Shown: positions 31,916 to 40,427 of the stretch, piece by piece
How the letters are laid out: each line of letters starts with the position of its first letter
Numbering within the stretch: position 1 is the stretch's first letter
Position numbers and translations under genes: made by a program
Origin: Comamonadaceae bacterium
Lineage (GTDB): Bacteria > Pseudomonadota > Gammaproteobacteria > Burkholderiales > Burkholderiaceae_C
DNA: 56,760 nucleotides
Assembly: GCA_947448745.1 (NCBI GenBank)
Contig: CANFOQ010000014.1
Coordinates: 1 to 56,760, forward strand
Reading direction: 5' to 3'
Notes under the pieces: generated by a model
What the model was told of the DNA's origin: nothing
The model's input: only the letters and a program-made list of their open reading frames with translations
The model's database searches: none

Positions 31916-33465
31916 TCACGCTCTACGTTCCTTGCGATTCAGCTGCCTTGGCCGCCGGTGCAGATGAGGTGGTGGACGCTTTGCACCAACATGCAGACCA
32001 GCACGGTGTGGCCATCGACATCCAACGCAACAGTTCACGCGGCCTGTTTTGGCTCGAACCTTTGGTGGAAGTGCTTACACCGCAAGGCCGCATGGCCTAT
32101 GGCCCGGTCAGCGCCGACGATGTGGCTTCTTTGTTTGATGCGGGTTTCTTGAACGGCGGCGCACATGCCTTGGCCTTGGGCCTCACTGATCAAATCCCCT
32201 ACCTGGCCAAGCAACAACGTTTGACGTTTGCCCGCATGGGCATCACCCGACCACTGTCCTTGGACGACTATGCCGCGCACGGCGGTTGGGTTGGCTTGAA
32301 AAACGCAGTGACCATGGACGCTGCCGCCGTGGTGCAACAAGTGCTCGATTCGGGTTTGCGTGGCCGCGGTGGTGCAGCATTCCCAGCAGGCATCAAATGG
32401 CGCACGGTGCTGGGCACAACTGCCGCGCAAAAGTATGTGGTCTGCAACGCGGATGAAGGCGACTCGGGCACTTTCTCTGACCGCATGACCATGGAGGGTG
32501 ACCCCTACATGCTCATCGAAGGCATGGCCATTGCTGGCTTGGCTTCAGGTGCCAACAAGGGCTATATCTACATCCGCTCCGAATACCCGCACGCCATCGC
32601 CACCATGAGCACGGCCATTGCCTTGGCCGAATCGGCGGGCTTTTTGGGCGACAACGTGATGGGCAGTGGCAAGGCGTTTCGCATTGAAGTACGCAAAGCA
32701 GCAGGTGCTTATGTGTGTGGCGAAGAAACCGCCATGTTGGAAAGCATTGAAGGCAAGCGCGGCATCGTTCGTGCCAAGCCACCCTTGCCTGCGTTGCAAG
32801 GTTTGTTTGGCCAACCCACCGTCATCAACAACGTCATCACCTTGGCCAGCGTGCCCATCATCATGGCCAAAGGTGCGGCCTTCTACAAAGACTTCGGCAT
32901 GGGCCGCTCGACCGGCACCTTGCCATTCCAAATCACTGGCAATGTGTTGCAAGGTGGTTTGGTGGAACGCGCCTTTGGTTTGAGCCTGCGCGAATTGCTG
33001 TTTGATTTTGGTGGTGGCAGCCGCAGTGGCCGCCCCATCAAAGCGGTGCAAGTCGGTGGTCCATTGGGTGCCTATGTGCCCGAGTCGCAATGGGATGTGC
33101 CACTCGACTATGAAGCCTATGCCGCCATGGGTGCGGTGGTTGGACACGGCGGCATCGTGGTGCATGACGACACGGCCAACATGGCCAGCTTGGCCCGCTA
33201 CGCCATGGAATTTTGTGCGCTGGAAAGTTGTGGCAAATGCACGCCTTGCCGCATTGGCTCCACACGCGGCGTGGAAACCATCGACCGCATTGGCACCGCT
33301 GCCAACAAAGAACAACAAGTGCATTTGCTGCGCGACCTGTGCGACACCATGTTGCATGGCAGCTTGTGCGCCATGGGCGGCATGACACCTTACCCGGTGT
33401 TGTCCGCACTCAACCATTACCCCGCAGACTTTGGCTTGGAAGCCAAAGCTGTTTCTGCCGCTTAA
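31912..33465 (+). CDS. fdsB: NAD-dependent formate dehydrogenase beta subunit
   Basis: A 517-residue NuoF-like subunit carrying FMN, an Fe-S cluster and the NAD(H) site. An N-terminal thioredoxin-like domain (about 1-95) precedes the FMN/NAD domain with SGLRGRGGAAFPAGIKWR and CNADEGDSGTFSDR. The [4Fe-4S] motif ESCGKCTPCRIGSTRG begins near residue 439. It reduces NAD+ with electrons from formate. Overlap with fdsG by 4 bases; fdsA follows 9 bases after the stop. Confidence 0.96.
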   Translation: MITLYVPCDSAALAAGADEVVDALHQHADQHGVAIDIQRNSSRGLFWLEPLVEVLTPQGRMAYGPVSADDVASLFDAGFLNGGAHALALGLTDQIPYLAKQQRLTFARMGITRPLSLDDYAAHGGWVGLKNAVTMDAAAVVQQVLDSGLRGRGGAAFPAGIKWRTVLGTTAAQKYVVCNADEGDSGTFSDRMTMEGDPYMLIEGMAIAGLASGANKGYIYIRSEYPHAIATMSTAIALAESAGFLGDNVMGSGKAFRIEVRKAAGAYVCGEETAMLESIEGKRGIVRAKPPLPALQGLFGQPTVINNVITLASVPIIMAKGAAFYKDFGMGRSTGTLPFQITGNVLQGGLVERAFGLSLRELLFDFGGGSRSGRPIKAVQVGGPLGAYVPESQWDVPLDYEAYAAMGAVVGHGGIVVHDDTANMASLARYAMEFCALESCGKCTPCRIGSTRGVETIDRIGTAANKEQQVHLLRDLCDTMLHGSLCAMGGMTPYPVLSALNHYPADFGLEAKAVSAA

Positions 33466-33474
33466 GGAAACACC

Positions 33475-36363
33475 ATGTTGATGTACCTGAAACAAGAGCG
33501 TGACCACGGCACCCCAGCCCGCACCTCGACAGAAACTGTGCAACTCAATATTGACGGCTATGACGTCAGTGTGCCCAAGGGCACATCGCTCATGCGGGCT
33601 GCGGTGGAAGCCGGCATTCAAGTGCCCAAGCTGTGTGCCACCGACAGCCTCGAGCCCTTTGGCTCTTGCCGTTTGTGTTTGGTCGAAGTTGATGGCCGCA
33701 AAGGTTTTCCCGCTTCTTGCACCACACCCGCCGAAGCAGGCATGGTGGTGCACACCCAAACACCCAAACTGCAAGACCTGCGCAAAGGTGTCATGGAGCT
33801 CTACATCTCCGACCATCCTTTGGATTGCTTGACCTGCAGTGCCAATGGCAATTGCGAATTGCAAGACATGGCCGGTGTCACGGGCCTGCGCAATGTGCGC
33901 TATGGCGTGGGCGCGGCTGCTGGTGCACACCATTGCGATGCCAAGAAAGACGAGTCCAACCCCTATTTCACCTATGACGCCAGCAAGTGCATTGTGTGCA
34001 ACCGCTGTGTGCGTGCTTGTGAAGAAACACAAGGCACCTTTGCGCTCACCATTTCAGGGCGTGGTTTCGAGAGCCGCGTGTCCCCCGGACAAGACCAGCC
34101 TTTCATGGACAGCGAATGCGTGTCTTGCGGTGCTTGTGTCGAAGCCTGCCCCACTGCCACCTTGCAAGAAAAATCCATCATCGAATTGGGCCAGCCCGAG
34201 CACAGCCTGATCACCACCTGCGCTTATTGCGGTGTCGGTTGCGGCTTCAAAGCCGAGATGAAGGGCAACACCGTGGTGCGCATGGTGCCTTGGAAAGATG
34301 GCAAAGCCAATGAAGGCCACTCGTGTGTGAAAGGCCGTTTTGCATGGGGCTATGCGACCCACCAAGACCGCATCACCAAGCCCATGATCCGCGCCAAGAT
34401 CACCGACCCGTGGCAAGAAGTGAGCTGGGACGAAGCCATCAACCATGCAGCGTCCGAGTTCAAACGCATTCAAGCCAAACACGGCAAAGACGCCGTGGGC
34501 GGCATCACCTCATCGCGTTGCACCAACGAAGAAACCTACCTGGTGCAAAAACTCGTGCGTGCCGCTTTCGGCACCAACAACGTCGACACCTGCGCCCGTG
34601 TTTGCCACTCCCCCACCGGCTACGGCTTGGGTCAAACTTTTGGCACCTCGGCGGGCACCCAAACTTTCAAATCGGTGGAACACACCGATGTGATGCTGGT
34701 GATTGGTGCCAACCCCTCGGATGCGCACCCTGTGTTTGCTTCGCGCATGAAACGCCGTTTGCGTGAAGGTGCGAAATTGATCGTGGCCGACCCGCGCAAA
34801 ATTGATTTGGTCAGCAGCCCACACGTGAAAGCCCAACACCACCTGGCTTTGAAGCCCGGCACCAATGTGGCTCTCATCACCGCACTAGCCCATGTGGTGG
34901 TCACCGAAGGCTTGTTGGCCAAAGACTATGTGGCCCTGCGTTGCGACGACAAAAGTTTCAACGAATGGTGTGAGTTCGTATCCAAACCCGAGAACTCACC
35001 TGAAGCCTTTGAAAGCGTCACGGGTGTACCGGCTTCTGAAGTGCGTGCCGCAGCCCGCCTCTACGCTGCCGGACCGAACTCGGCCATCTACTACGGCTTG
35101 GGCGTCACCGAGCATTCACAAGGCTCGACCATGGTGATTGGCATCGCCAACTTGGCCATGGCCTGTGGCATGGTGGGTCGTGAAGGCGTGGGCGTGAATC
35201 CTTTGCGCGGTCAAAACAATGTGCAAGGTGCTTGCGACATGGGCAGCTTCCCCCACGAGTTGCCGGGCTACCGACACATCTCGGACACCACCACCCGCAC
35301 TTTGTTTGAAGGCGCTTGGGGCGTGGCCTTGAGCCCCGAACCGGGCTTGCGCATTCCCAACATGTTTGACGCCGCCATGGATGGATCGTTCTTGGGCTTG
35401 TACTGCCAAGGCGAAGACATCGTGCAATCCGACCCCGACACCCAACACGTGGCGGCTGCTTTGTCAGCCATGGAATGCATCGTGGTGCAAGACATTTTCT
35501 TGAACGAAACCGCCAAGTACGCGCATGTGTTTTTACCGGGCTCTTCCTTCTTGGAAAAAGACGGCACCTTCACCAATGCCGAGCGCCGCATTTCGCGTGT
35601 GCGTCAAGCCATGCCCCCCATGGCCGGTTTGGCCGATTGGGAAGTCACTGTGAAGCTGGCCAAGGCTTTGGGCTACGAGATGCACTACAAGCACCCTGAA
35701 GACATCATGAAAGAAATTGCCGCACTGACCCCCAGCTTTGCCGGTGTCAGCTACGCCAAGATCGATCAGCACACCAGCTTGCAATGGCCTTGCAACGACG
35801 ACACGCCAGACGCTGGCATGGACATCATGCACACCGCAGGTTTCATGCGCGGCAAAGGCAAGTTCTTCCCCACGCAGTATGTGGCCAGCCAAGAAAAAGT
35901 CACGCGCAAATTCCCGTTGTTGCTCACCACCGGTCGCATCTTGTCGCAATACAACGTGGGTGCCCAAACCCGCCGCACCGACAACAACCAATGGCACAGT
36001 GAAGACCGTTTGGAAATCCATCCGCACGATGCCGAAGAGCGCGGCATCAAGCAAGACGATTGGGTGGGCATTGAAAGCCGTGCAGGCCGTACCGTGCTGC
36101 GTGCTGAAATCAGCGAGCGCATGCAAGCCGGTGTGGTCTACACCACCTTCCACTTCCCCGAGTCCGGTGCCAACGTCATCACCACCGATGCCTCCGACTG
36201 GGCCACCAACTGCCCCGAATACAAAGTCACGGCGGTGCAAGTGGTGGCGGTGAGTCAACCGTCCGAGTGGCAGCAAAACTACCAACGCTTCAATCAAGAC
36301 CAACTCGGTTTGCTGGCCAAGGCCCAGCACAAAACCGAAGCCTTTGAAGTGATGGGCAAATGA
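33475..36363 (+). CDS. fdsA: NAD-dependent formate dehydrogenase alpha (catalytic) subunit
   Basis: The 962-residue molybdenum subunit that oxidises formate to CO2. In order: an N-terminal [2Fe-2S] domain (C54, C65, C68, C82), a His/Cys [4Fe-4S] site (H114, C118, C121, C127), two ferredoxin clusters (C172-C182 and C215-C225), the [4Fe-4S] next to the bis-MGD (C249, C252, C256, C284), and the catalytic domain with Mo ligand C377 in CARVCHSPTGYGLGQ. The Mo ligand is cysteine, not selenocysteine. TFHFPESGANVITTDASDW is in the C-terminal cofactor domain. Its stop overlaps fdhD by 4 bases. Confidence 0.97.
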   Translation: MLMYLKQERDHGTPARTSTETVQLNIDGYDVSVPKGTSLMRAAVEAGIQVPKLCATDSLEPFGSCRLCLVEVDGRKGFPASCTTPAEAGMVVHTQTPKLQDLRKGVMELYISDHPLDCLTCSANGNCELQDMAGVTGLRNVRYGVGAAAGAHHCDAKKDESNPYFTYDASKCIVCNRCVRACEETQGTFALTISGRGFESRVSPGQDQPFMDSECVSCGACVEACPTATLQEKSIIELGQPEHSLITTCAYCGVGCGFKAEMKGNTVVRMVPWKDGKANEGHSCVKGRFAWGYATHQDRITKPMIRAKITDPWQEVSWDEAINHAASEFKRIQAKHGKDAVGGITSSRCTNEETYLVQKLVRAAFGTNNVDTCARVCHSPTGYGLGQTFGTSAGTQTFKSVEHTDVMLVIGANPSDAHPVFASRMKRRLREGAKLIVADPRKIDLVSSPHVKAQHHLALKPGTNVALITALAHVVVTEGLLAKDYVALRCDDKSFNEWCEFVSKPENSPEAFESVTGVPASEVRAAARLYAAGPNSAIYYGLGVTEHSQGSTMVIGIANLAMACGMVGREGVGVNPLRGQNNVQGACDMGSFPHELPGYRHISDTTTRTLFEGAWGVALSPEPGLRIPNMFDAAMDGSFLGLYCQGEDIVQSDPDTQHVAAALSAMECIVVQDIFLNETAKYAHVFLPGSSFLEKDGTFTNAERRISRVRQAMPPMAGLADWEVTVKLAKALGYEMHYKHPEDIMKEIAALTPSFAGVSYAKIDQHTSLQWPCNDDTPDAGMDIMHTAGFMRGKGKFFPTQYVASQEKVTRKFPLLLTTGRILSQYNVGAQTRRTDNNQWHSEDRLEIHPHDAEERGIKQDDWVGIESRAGRTVLRAEISERMQAGVVYTTFHFPESGANVITTDASDWATNCPEYKVTAVQVVAVSQPSEWQQNYQRFNQDQLGLLAKAQHKTEAFEVMGK

Positions 36364-37151
36364 ACAGCCGCCACAGCGCTGCTTTGGCCTTGGCCGAAGA
36401 AGTGCCTGTGGCACTGGTGTTCAATGGCATCACCCATGCTGTGATGATGGCCAGTCCCACCGACTTGGAAGACTTTGCACTGGGCTTTGCGCTCACCGAA
36501 GGTTTGCTGCACAACCCCTCACAGCTCTTCGGCGTGGACACCGAGGTGTTGGCCCAAGGCATTGAAGTGCGGCTTGAAGTGGCTGCACAAGTTGAGCAAG
36601 GTTTGAAAGAACGTCGCCGCAGCATGGCCGGTCGCACAGGCTGTGGTTTGTGTGGTGCTGACAGCTTGGGCCAAGTGCGCTTGGCCTTGCCCCAAGCGCC
36701 TGATGTCAATGTTCAACAAGAAGCCATGTTCAAAGCCCACAGCATGTTGCGTTCCAAACAACCTGAAAAACTGCGCACCGGTGCCACCCATGCCGCTGCC
36801 TGGGCTGACTTGCAGGGCGACATCGTGCTGGTGCGCGAAGACGTTGGCCGTCACAACGCCTTGGACAAACTCATTGGTGCTTTGGTCAAGGCCAAACAAA
36901 ACATGCAGCAAGGTTTTGTCTGCATCACCAGTCGTGCCAGTTTCGAGATGGTGCAAAAAACCGTGAAGGCGGGGGCTGGTGTGTTGACCGCGGTTTCCGC
37001 GCCCACGTCCTTGGCCGTCGAATTGGCCCAAGACCACAACCTGGTGTTGGCGGCCATGGTGCGTGGTGAGCAATTCAACGCCTACAGCCACGGCCACCGT
37101 TTGATTTCAACCCAACCCACATTGACGACTGAAGCACATCATGGACATTGA
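36360..37151 (+). CDS. fdhD: Formate dehydrogenase sulfurtransferase FdhD (FdsC)
   Basis: A 263-residue FdhD/FdsC protein. In this family it binds bis-MGD and transfers sulfur to the Mo cofactor before insertion into the alpha subunit. The CxxC sulfur-transfer pair is C95-GL-C98 in GRTGCGLCGADSLG, and VREDVGRHNALDKLIGALVK is the signature later in the protein. It is cytoplasmic, translated together with fdsA (ATGA overlap), and overlaps fdsD by 11 bases. Confidence 0.95.
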   Translation: MNSRHSAALALAEEVPVALVFNGITHAVMMASPTDLEDFALGFALTEGLLHNPSQLFGVDTEVLAQGIEVRLEVAAQVEQGLKERRRSMAGRTGCGLCGADSLGQVRLALPQAPDVNVQQEAMFKAHSMLRSKQPEKLRTGATHAAAWADLQGDIVLVREDVGRHNALDKLIGALVKAKQNMQQGFVCITSRASFEMVQKTVKAGAGVLTAVSAPTSLAVELAQDHNLVLAAMVRGEQFNAYSHGHRLISTQPTLTTEAHHGH

Positions 37152-37389
37152 CAACCTGGTTCACATGGCCAATCAAATTGGCGAATTTTTCTCGGCCTTC
37201 CCCGATCAAGAAGAGGCCAAGAGCGGCATCGCCAACCATATTCACAAATTCTGGGAACCGCGCATGCGCAACTTGATTTTGGATGGTATTGATCAGCAAA
37301 CATTGCCGACATTGATGCCCTTGGTGCGCCATGCCTTGGAACAACATGGCCATGGCTTGCGGCCAAAACTTGCCACAGGCACGGCTTGA
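37141..37389 (+). CDS. fdsD: Formate dehydrogenase delta subunit
   Basis: An 82-residue small subunit of soluble formate dehydrogenases. The signature is LVHMANQIGEFFSAFPDQEE followed by IANHIHKFWEPRMR. In related enzymes FdsD aids assembly or stability of the FdsABG complex and cofactor insertion. It is the last fds gene; the 173-base gap after it carries three hairpins that belong to the leader of the next gene or to termination. Confidence 0.93.
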   Translation: MDIDNLVHMANQIGEFFSAFPDQEEAKSGIANHIHKFWEPRMRNLILDGIDQQTLPTLMPLVRHALEQHGHGLRPKLATGTA

Positions 37390-37461
37390 ACACCGCGATT
37401 CCTGAAATATTTTTTAAACTGAACATCAAATTCCATGTGATTTGAAATCTTCAGTGTGCAA

Positions 37462-37562
37462 CGCCTAAAGCCTTTGCAAGCTTTGGGCGTGTACCGTCAA
37501 AAAACCAGCGCAATGCTGGACTTTGAATTGCTTTTCTCCTGCGCAGACCACAGGAGATTGAC
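37462..37562 (+). promoter_or_regulatory. Structured leader with three hairpins, the last covering the ribosome site
   Basis: Three stems lie in a row before the ATG at 37563. Stem 1: CGCCTAAAGC (37462-37471) with GCTTTGGGCG (37480-37489), 10 bp including one G-U. Stem 2: CCAGC/GCTGG (37505-37519). Stem 3: CTCCTG (37536-37541) with CAGGAG (37551-37556), which contains the Shine-Dalgarno GGAG. Stem 1 lacks a U-run, so it is a poor terminator. The layout suggests post-transcriptional control of the barrel gene; no known riboswitch class is matched. Confidence 0.5.
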
Positions 37563-38069
37563 ATGCAAATCAAAGTTTCTTCACAACACCGACAAACCAA
37601 ACCAGTTCGGACCAAGCGCCAATCACGCAACGAGGGTGTGCTGGGTCTTATCCTGAGTTTGACCTTGCTGTCACCTGTGGCTGCCCAAACAACCACCCTC
37701 GGTTTGCATACTTGGAGCTACCATGACCATGGCAATTTCAACAATGAAAACTACGGCTTGTACCTGGAGCACAACGGTTACACCGGCGGCTTTTACAAAA
37801 ACAGTTTGAACAAAGATTCGGCCTATGTGGGCTACACCCTGCAATGGGCGTTGCCTGAAAACCCCTTGTTTCAATCAGCGGCCTTGATGGGTGGTGTGGT
37901 GTCGGGCTACCGCACCCGCAGCTACCCCCACGACTATTCAGTCATGGGCGCCTTCAGTTTGAAGCACGACTTCACCGAGCAACAAGGTTTTCGCTTGTCG
38001 GTGCTGCCCACGCACCGCAAGAGCCCCGCCAACTATGTGTTGCACTTGAGCTATGAGGTCAAGTTTTGA
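37563..38069 (+). CDS. Small outer-membrane beta-barrel-like protein (PagP-like)
   Basis: A 168-residue protein with a long basic N-region and a signal peptide core (GVLGLILSLTLLSPVAAQ, cleavage near residue 42). The mature part has alternating strands rich in Tyr, Gly and Asn, with NENYGLYLE, GGFYKNSLNKDSAYVGYTL and a C-terminal strand ending YEVKF, as in outer-membrane barrels. The arrangement resembles eight-stranded PagP, whose catalytic stretch is FKDS; here it reads FYKNS. It shares the motif with the protein at 52023. Function unknown; its place between fds and mod genes could be chance. Confidence 0.65.
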   Translation: MQIKVSSQHRQTKPVRTKRQSRNEGVLGLILSLTLLSPVAAQTTTLGLHTWSYHDHGNFNNENYGLYLEHNGYTGGFYKNSLNKDSAYVGYTLQWALPENPLFQSAALMGGVVSGYRTRSYPHDYSVMGAFSLKHDFTEQQGFRLSVLPTHRKSPANYVLHLSYEVKF

Positions 38070-38081
38070 TGCACCAAGCTT

Positions 38082-38831
38082 TCAAGGCGCAGTGAAGCCA
38101 TTTTTCTTCAAGACGGCTTGACCCGCTTCGGATTGCACGAAGGCGATGAATTTTTGCGCTTCGGCGGCTTGTGTGCTGCTTGCTACTTTGGCGATCGGGT
38201 ATTGAATCGCTGAGGCGGTCGCCACTTGAAGGGCCACATTCACTTTGCCAGCCATCAACTGCGCATCACTGGCATAAACAAACCCTGCATCGACTTCATT
38301 GCGGGCCACATAGTCCAAGGCTTGCCGCACATTTTGGGTGCTGATGATTTTGTCTTTCACATCAGCCCAAAGACCGGCTTTGTCCAAAACCCCTTGGGCG
38401 TAGTGACCAGCCGGCACACTGGCGGGCACGCCCATGGCAATGCGTTTCACTTCAGGTTTCTTCAAATCAGACAATTGCTTCAATGCCAGATCGGACTTGG
38501 CAGGTGTCACAAGGACCAACCGGTTGGTGGCAAACACCTTGCTGTCCGACGCATTCACCACCGCTTTGGCCACGGCTTTGGCCATGGTGTCGGTGTCGGC
38601 ACAGGCCAACACATCCACAGGTGCGCCGTTGACGATTTGTTGAAGCAGTGCACCGGATGCGGCGAAGTTGAAGCGGAGCTTGGTGCCCGGGTTTTGGGCT
38701 TCAAACTGTGACCCCATCTCCTGGAATGCTTGCGTCAGACTGGCGGCGGCTGACACCGTCAGGTCTGCGGCCCACGAAGAGACGCTGAGAAAAAATGAAA
38801 GCGCGATGGTGATGCGGTTCAAATGTTTCAT
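38082..38831 (-). CDS. modA: Molybdate ABC transporter substrate-binding protein
   Basis: A 249-residue periplasmic binding protein with signal peptide (cleavage near SSWAADL, residue 22). The ModA pattern is clear: LTVSAAASLTQAFQEMGSQF, NFAASGALLQQIVNGAPVDV, VPASVPAGHYAQGVLDKAGL, and VDAGFVYASDAQLMAGKV. It captures molybdate (or tungstate) for ModBC. Unusually, modA is not with modBC but follows a porin gene on the opposite strand, 9 bases after the porin stop, so the porin and ModA are probably made from one transcript. Confidence 0.94.
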   Translation of the reverse strand: MKHLNRITIALSFFLSVSSWAADLTVSAAASLTQAFQEMGSQFEAQNPGTKLRFNFAASGALLQQIVNGAPVDVLACADTDTMAKAVAKAVVNASDSKVFATNRLVLVTPAKSDLALKQLSDLKKPEVKRIAMGVPASVPAGHYAQGVLDKAGLWADVKDKIISTQNVRQALDYVARNEVDAGFVYASDAQLMAGKVNVALQVATASAIQYPIAKVASSTQAAEAQKFIAFVQSEAGQAVLKKNGFTAP

Positions 38832-38840
38832 GGGCTGAAC

Positions 38841-40328
38841 TTAAAAACTGAGTTGTGTGCGAACAGAGAAGAGCTTTTCTTTGTTGGTGAAGCCCACGTC
38901 GGAGGCCGTGGTGGTGAGGTAGGTCACCTTGGTACCAAACTTGGTTTCAGCATAGTTGAACATCACACGTGCATTCGGATTCAAAAGCCAATTCACACCA
39001 AGGGTGTTGGTGGTTGCCGTAGCTGAATTTTCACCTCGTGAGGTGTTGGTGTTGATCGTGCCAAAGGTGGTGGTGTTGGTTTTGGAGACACCCGAGCCTG
39101 CCAGTGCCGTGCCCGATGGTTCACCCACTTTGTAGCTGGAAACACGCCATCCCACTTGCCATCCACCGGTGCCGCCACCACCAAAATTCGACTTTGGTTT
39201 CACACTCCCAAATGCACCTGACTTGTAGGCTGTCGCCCAATTTTCACCAGTGATGTTGTACAAAAATTCATAGTAATTTGTTTTTGCAGTCACATCCAAC
39301 GTGGCCGTGCCTTTCAATCCTGCTGCGCTCAATCCAGTGTCTGTGTTGTAGTTCAAAGCCTTGGCACTGTAAGCAGCATCAAAAAATTCAGATTGAAATT
39401 TCCAAGGGCCTGTGGCCAAGGCCATTTCCAAACCTTTGAGTTCTTTGCTGATGTTGGCTGCATTGTTGGCCACACCACCAAATGTGGGGTTGATGGTGTC
39501 GCCACTGATTTGAGCCCGGTAGACATTGGTCATGCCTCTGTCTTCGGATCGAAATGCCAGCACAGTGCCACGGGTTAAACCGCTGATGGCCGCACCGGTA
39601 TCCGTGCTGACCGTGGGTGTGGTTTGGTAACTGCCTTTGTCCAAACCCACACCGAAGTGAAGAATGGTGTCGCTGATACCGCGCAGTTCAGCCAAGTTCA
39701 CAGTGGCGCGGGCTGCGCCCAATGCACCGATGTTTTCGGTGTTGGATATTTCATTGAAACCGTCTTGGTAAACAGACACGCCATAGGTGAAGCCTTTGAC
39801 GGGCTCACCATGGATCATGGCCCCCAACCGGTGACTGGGCACCAACTGGTTGCCATAAGAGCGCTCCATGAAATCCAATCCATTGGCACTGGACAACTCT
39901 TCCAATGAAAACGGTTGCTTGAATCGACCCACACGCACTTGCGCTTGCTGGTTGTAGCCATAGTTGATATAGGCACGGTGAATCAAGTTGGCGTTGCTGC
40001 CCAAGGTGTTGGTGATGAGTTCGTAGTCGATGTCTTTGAGCACGGTGCCTGTGATGCCGAGTCGACCCCGACGGACTTCAAAATTGTCAGCCCCTGATCC
40101 GGCGTCTTTGTCATTCACATGATTCAAACCATTGTTGATGTCACGCATGTCAAAGTGAAACTGTCCATAGAGATTGACCGAACTTTGGCCATCGGCGGAC
40201 ACCAAACCAAAGCCGCTGGGCTTCACCGCGCCATCAGCCGCGAACAAGGCGCCCGAGGTGGCCACCAACAAGGCCGCAGCCAGGGGTTTGATTTGTATGC
40301 GATGGACGGCTTTGAATGGATGCGACAT
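38841..40328 (-). CDS. Oxyanion-type porin (OprP/OprO family)
   Basis: A 495-residue outer-membrane porin. Signal peptide with cleavage near residue 30 (LVATSGALFAAD). The opening SSVNLYGQFHFDMRDIN followed by FEVRRGRLGITGTVLKDIDY and QVRVGRFKQPFSLEELSSAN is the phosphate-selective porin signature; the last residue is Phe (VRTQLSF), as needed for barrel insertion. Co-transcription with modA and divergence from modE suggest that it admits molybdate, an inference from context since the known members take phosphate or polyphosphate. Confidence 0.88.
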   Translation of the reverse strand: MSHPFKAVHRIQIKPLAAALLVATSGALFAADGAVKPSGFGLVSADGQSSVNLYGQFHFDMRDINNGLNHVNDKDAGSGADNFEVRRGRLGITGTVLKDIDYELITNTLGSNANLIHRAYINYGYNQQAQVRVGRFKQPFSLEELSSANGLDFMERSYGNQLVPSHRLGAMIHGEPVKGFTYGVSVYQDGFNEISNTENIGALGAARATVNLAELRGISDTILHFGVGLDKGSYQTTPTVSTDTGAAISGLTRGTVLAFRSEDRGMTNVYRAQISGDTINPTFGGVANNAANISKELKGLEMALATGPWKFQSEFFDAAYSAKALNYNTDTGLSAAGLKGTATLDVTAKTNYYEFLYNITGENWATAYKSGAFGSVKPKSNFGGGGTGGWQVGWRVSSYKVGEPSGTALAGSGVSKTNTTTFGTINTNTSRGENSATATTNTLGVNWLLNPNARVMFNYAETKFGTKVTYLTTTASDVGFTNKEKLFSVRTQLSF

Positions 40329-40359
40329 GCTTTGCTTTCGGCTTGAGAATTCTGAAATA

Positions 40360-40401
40360 GAATAGCGAATCGAATCGCTCTTCTTTTTTGGAATAGCGAA
40401 T
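40360..40401. repeat. Direct repeats in the porin/modE promoter region
   Basis: GAATAGCGAAT occurs exactly twice, at 40360-40370 and 40391-40401, 31 bases apart (about three helical turns) between the divergent porin and modE genes. The reverse complement ATTCGCTATTC shares TCGCTAT with the half-site of E. coli ModE boxes (ATCGCTATATA), so these may be ModE-binding half-sites. ATTCT-N5-AGAAT (40349-40363) overlaps the first copy. Confidence 0.55.
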
Positions 40402-40427
40402 TTACCATCTTTTTTGGAATCCCGTTG

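Noticed and set aside
30217-34032. Long antisense open frames over the transporter and fdsB/fdsA (423 and 495 codons)
   Set aside because: They are shadows of GC-rich coding sequence, rich in His, Gln and Ala, with no recognisable domain, and lie opposite genes with clear family motifs.
37462-37489. Rho-independent terminator after fdsD
   Set aside because: The 10-bp stem is good but is followed by TGTACCGTC, not a T-run, so I treat it as part of a structured leader.
37390-37562. Known riboswitch (Moco or TPP type) before the barrel gene
   Set aside because: I could not align the stems or loops with conserved nucleotides of either class; only the presence of hairpins is supported.
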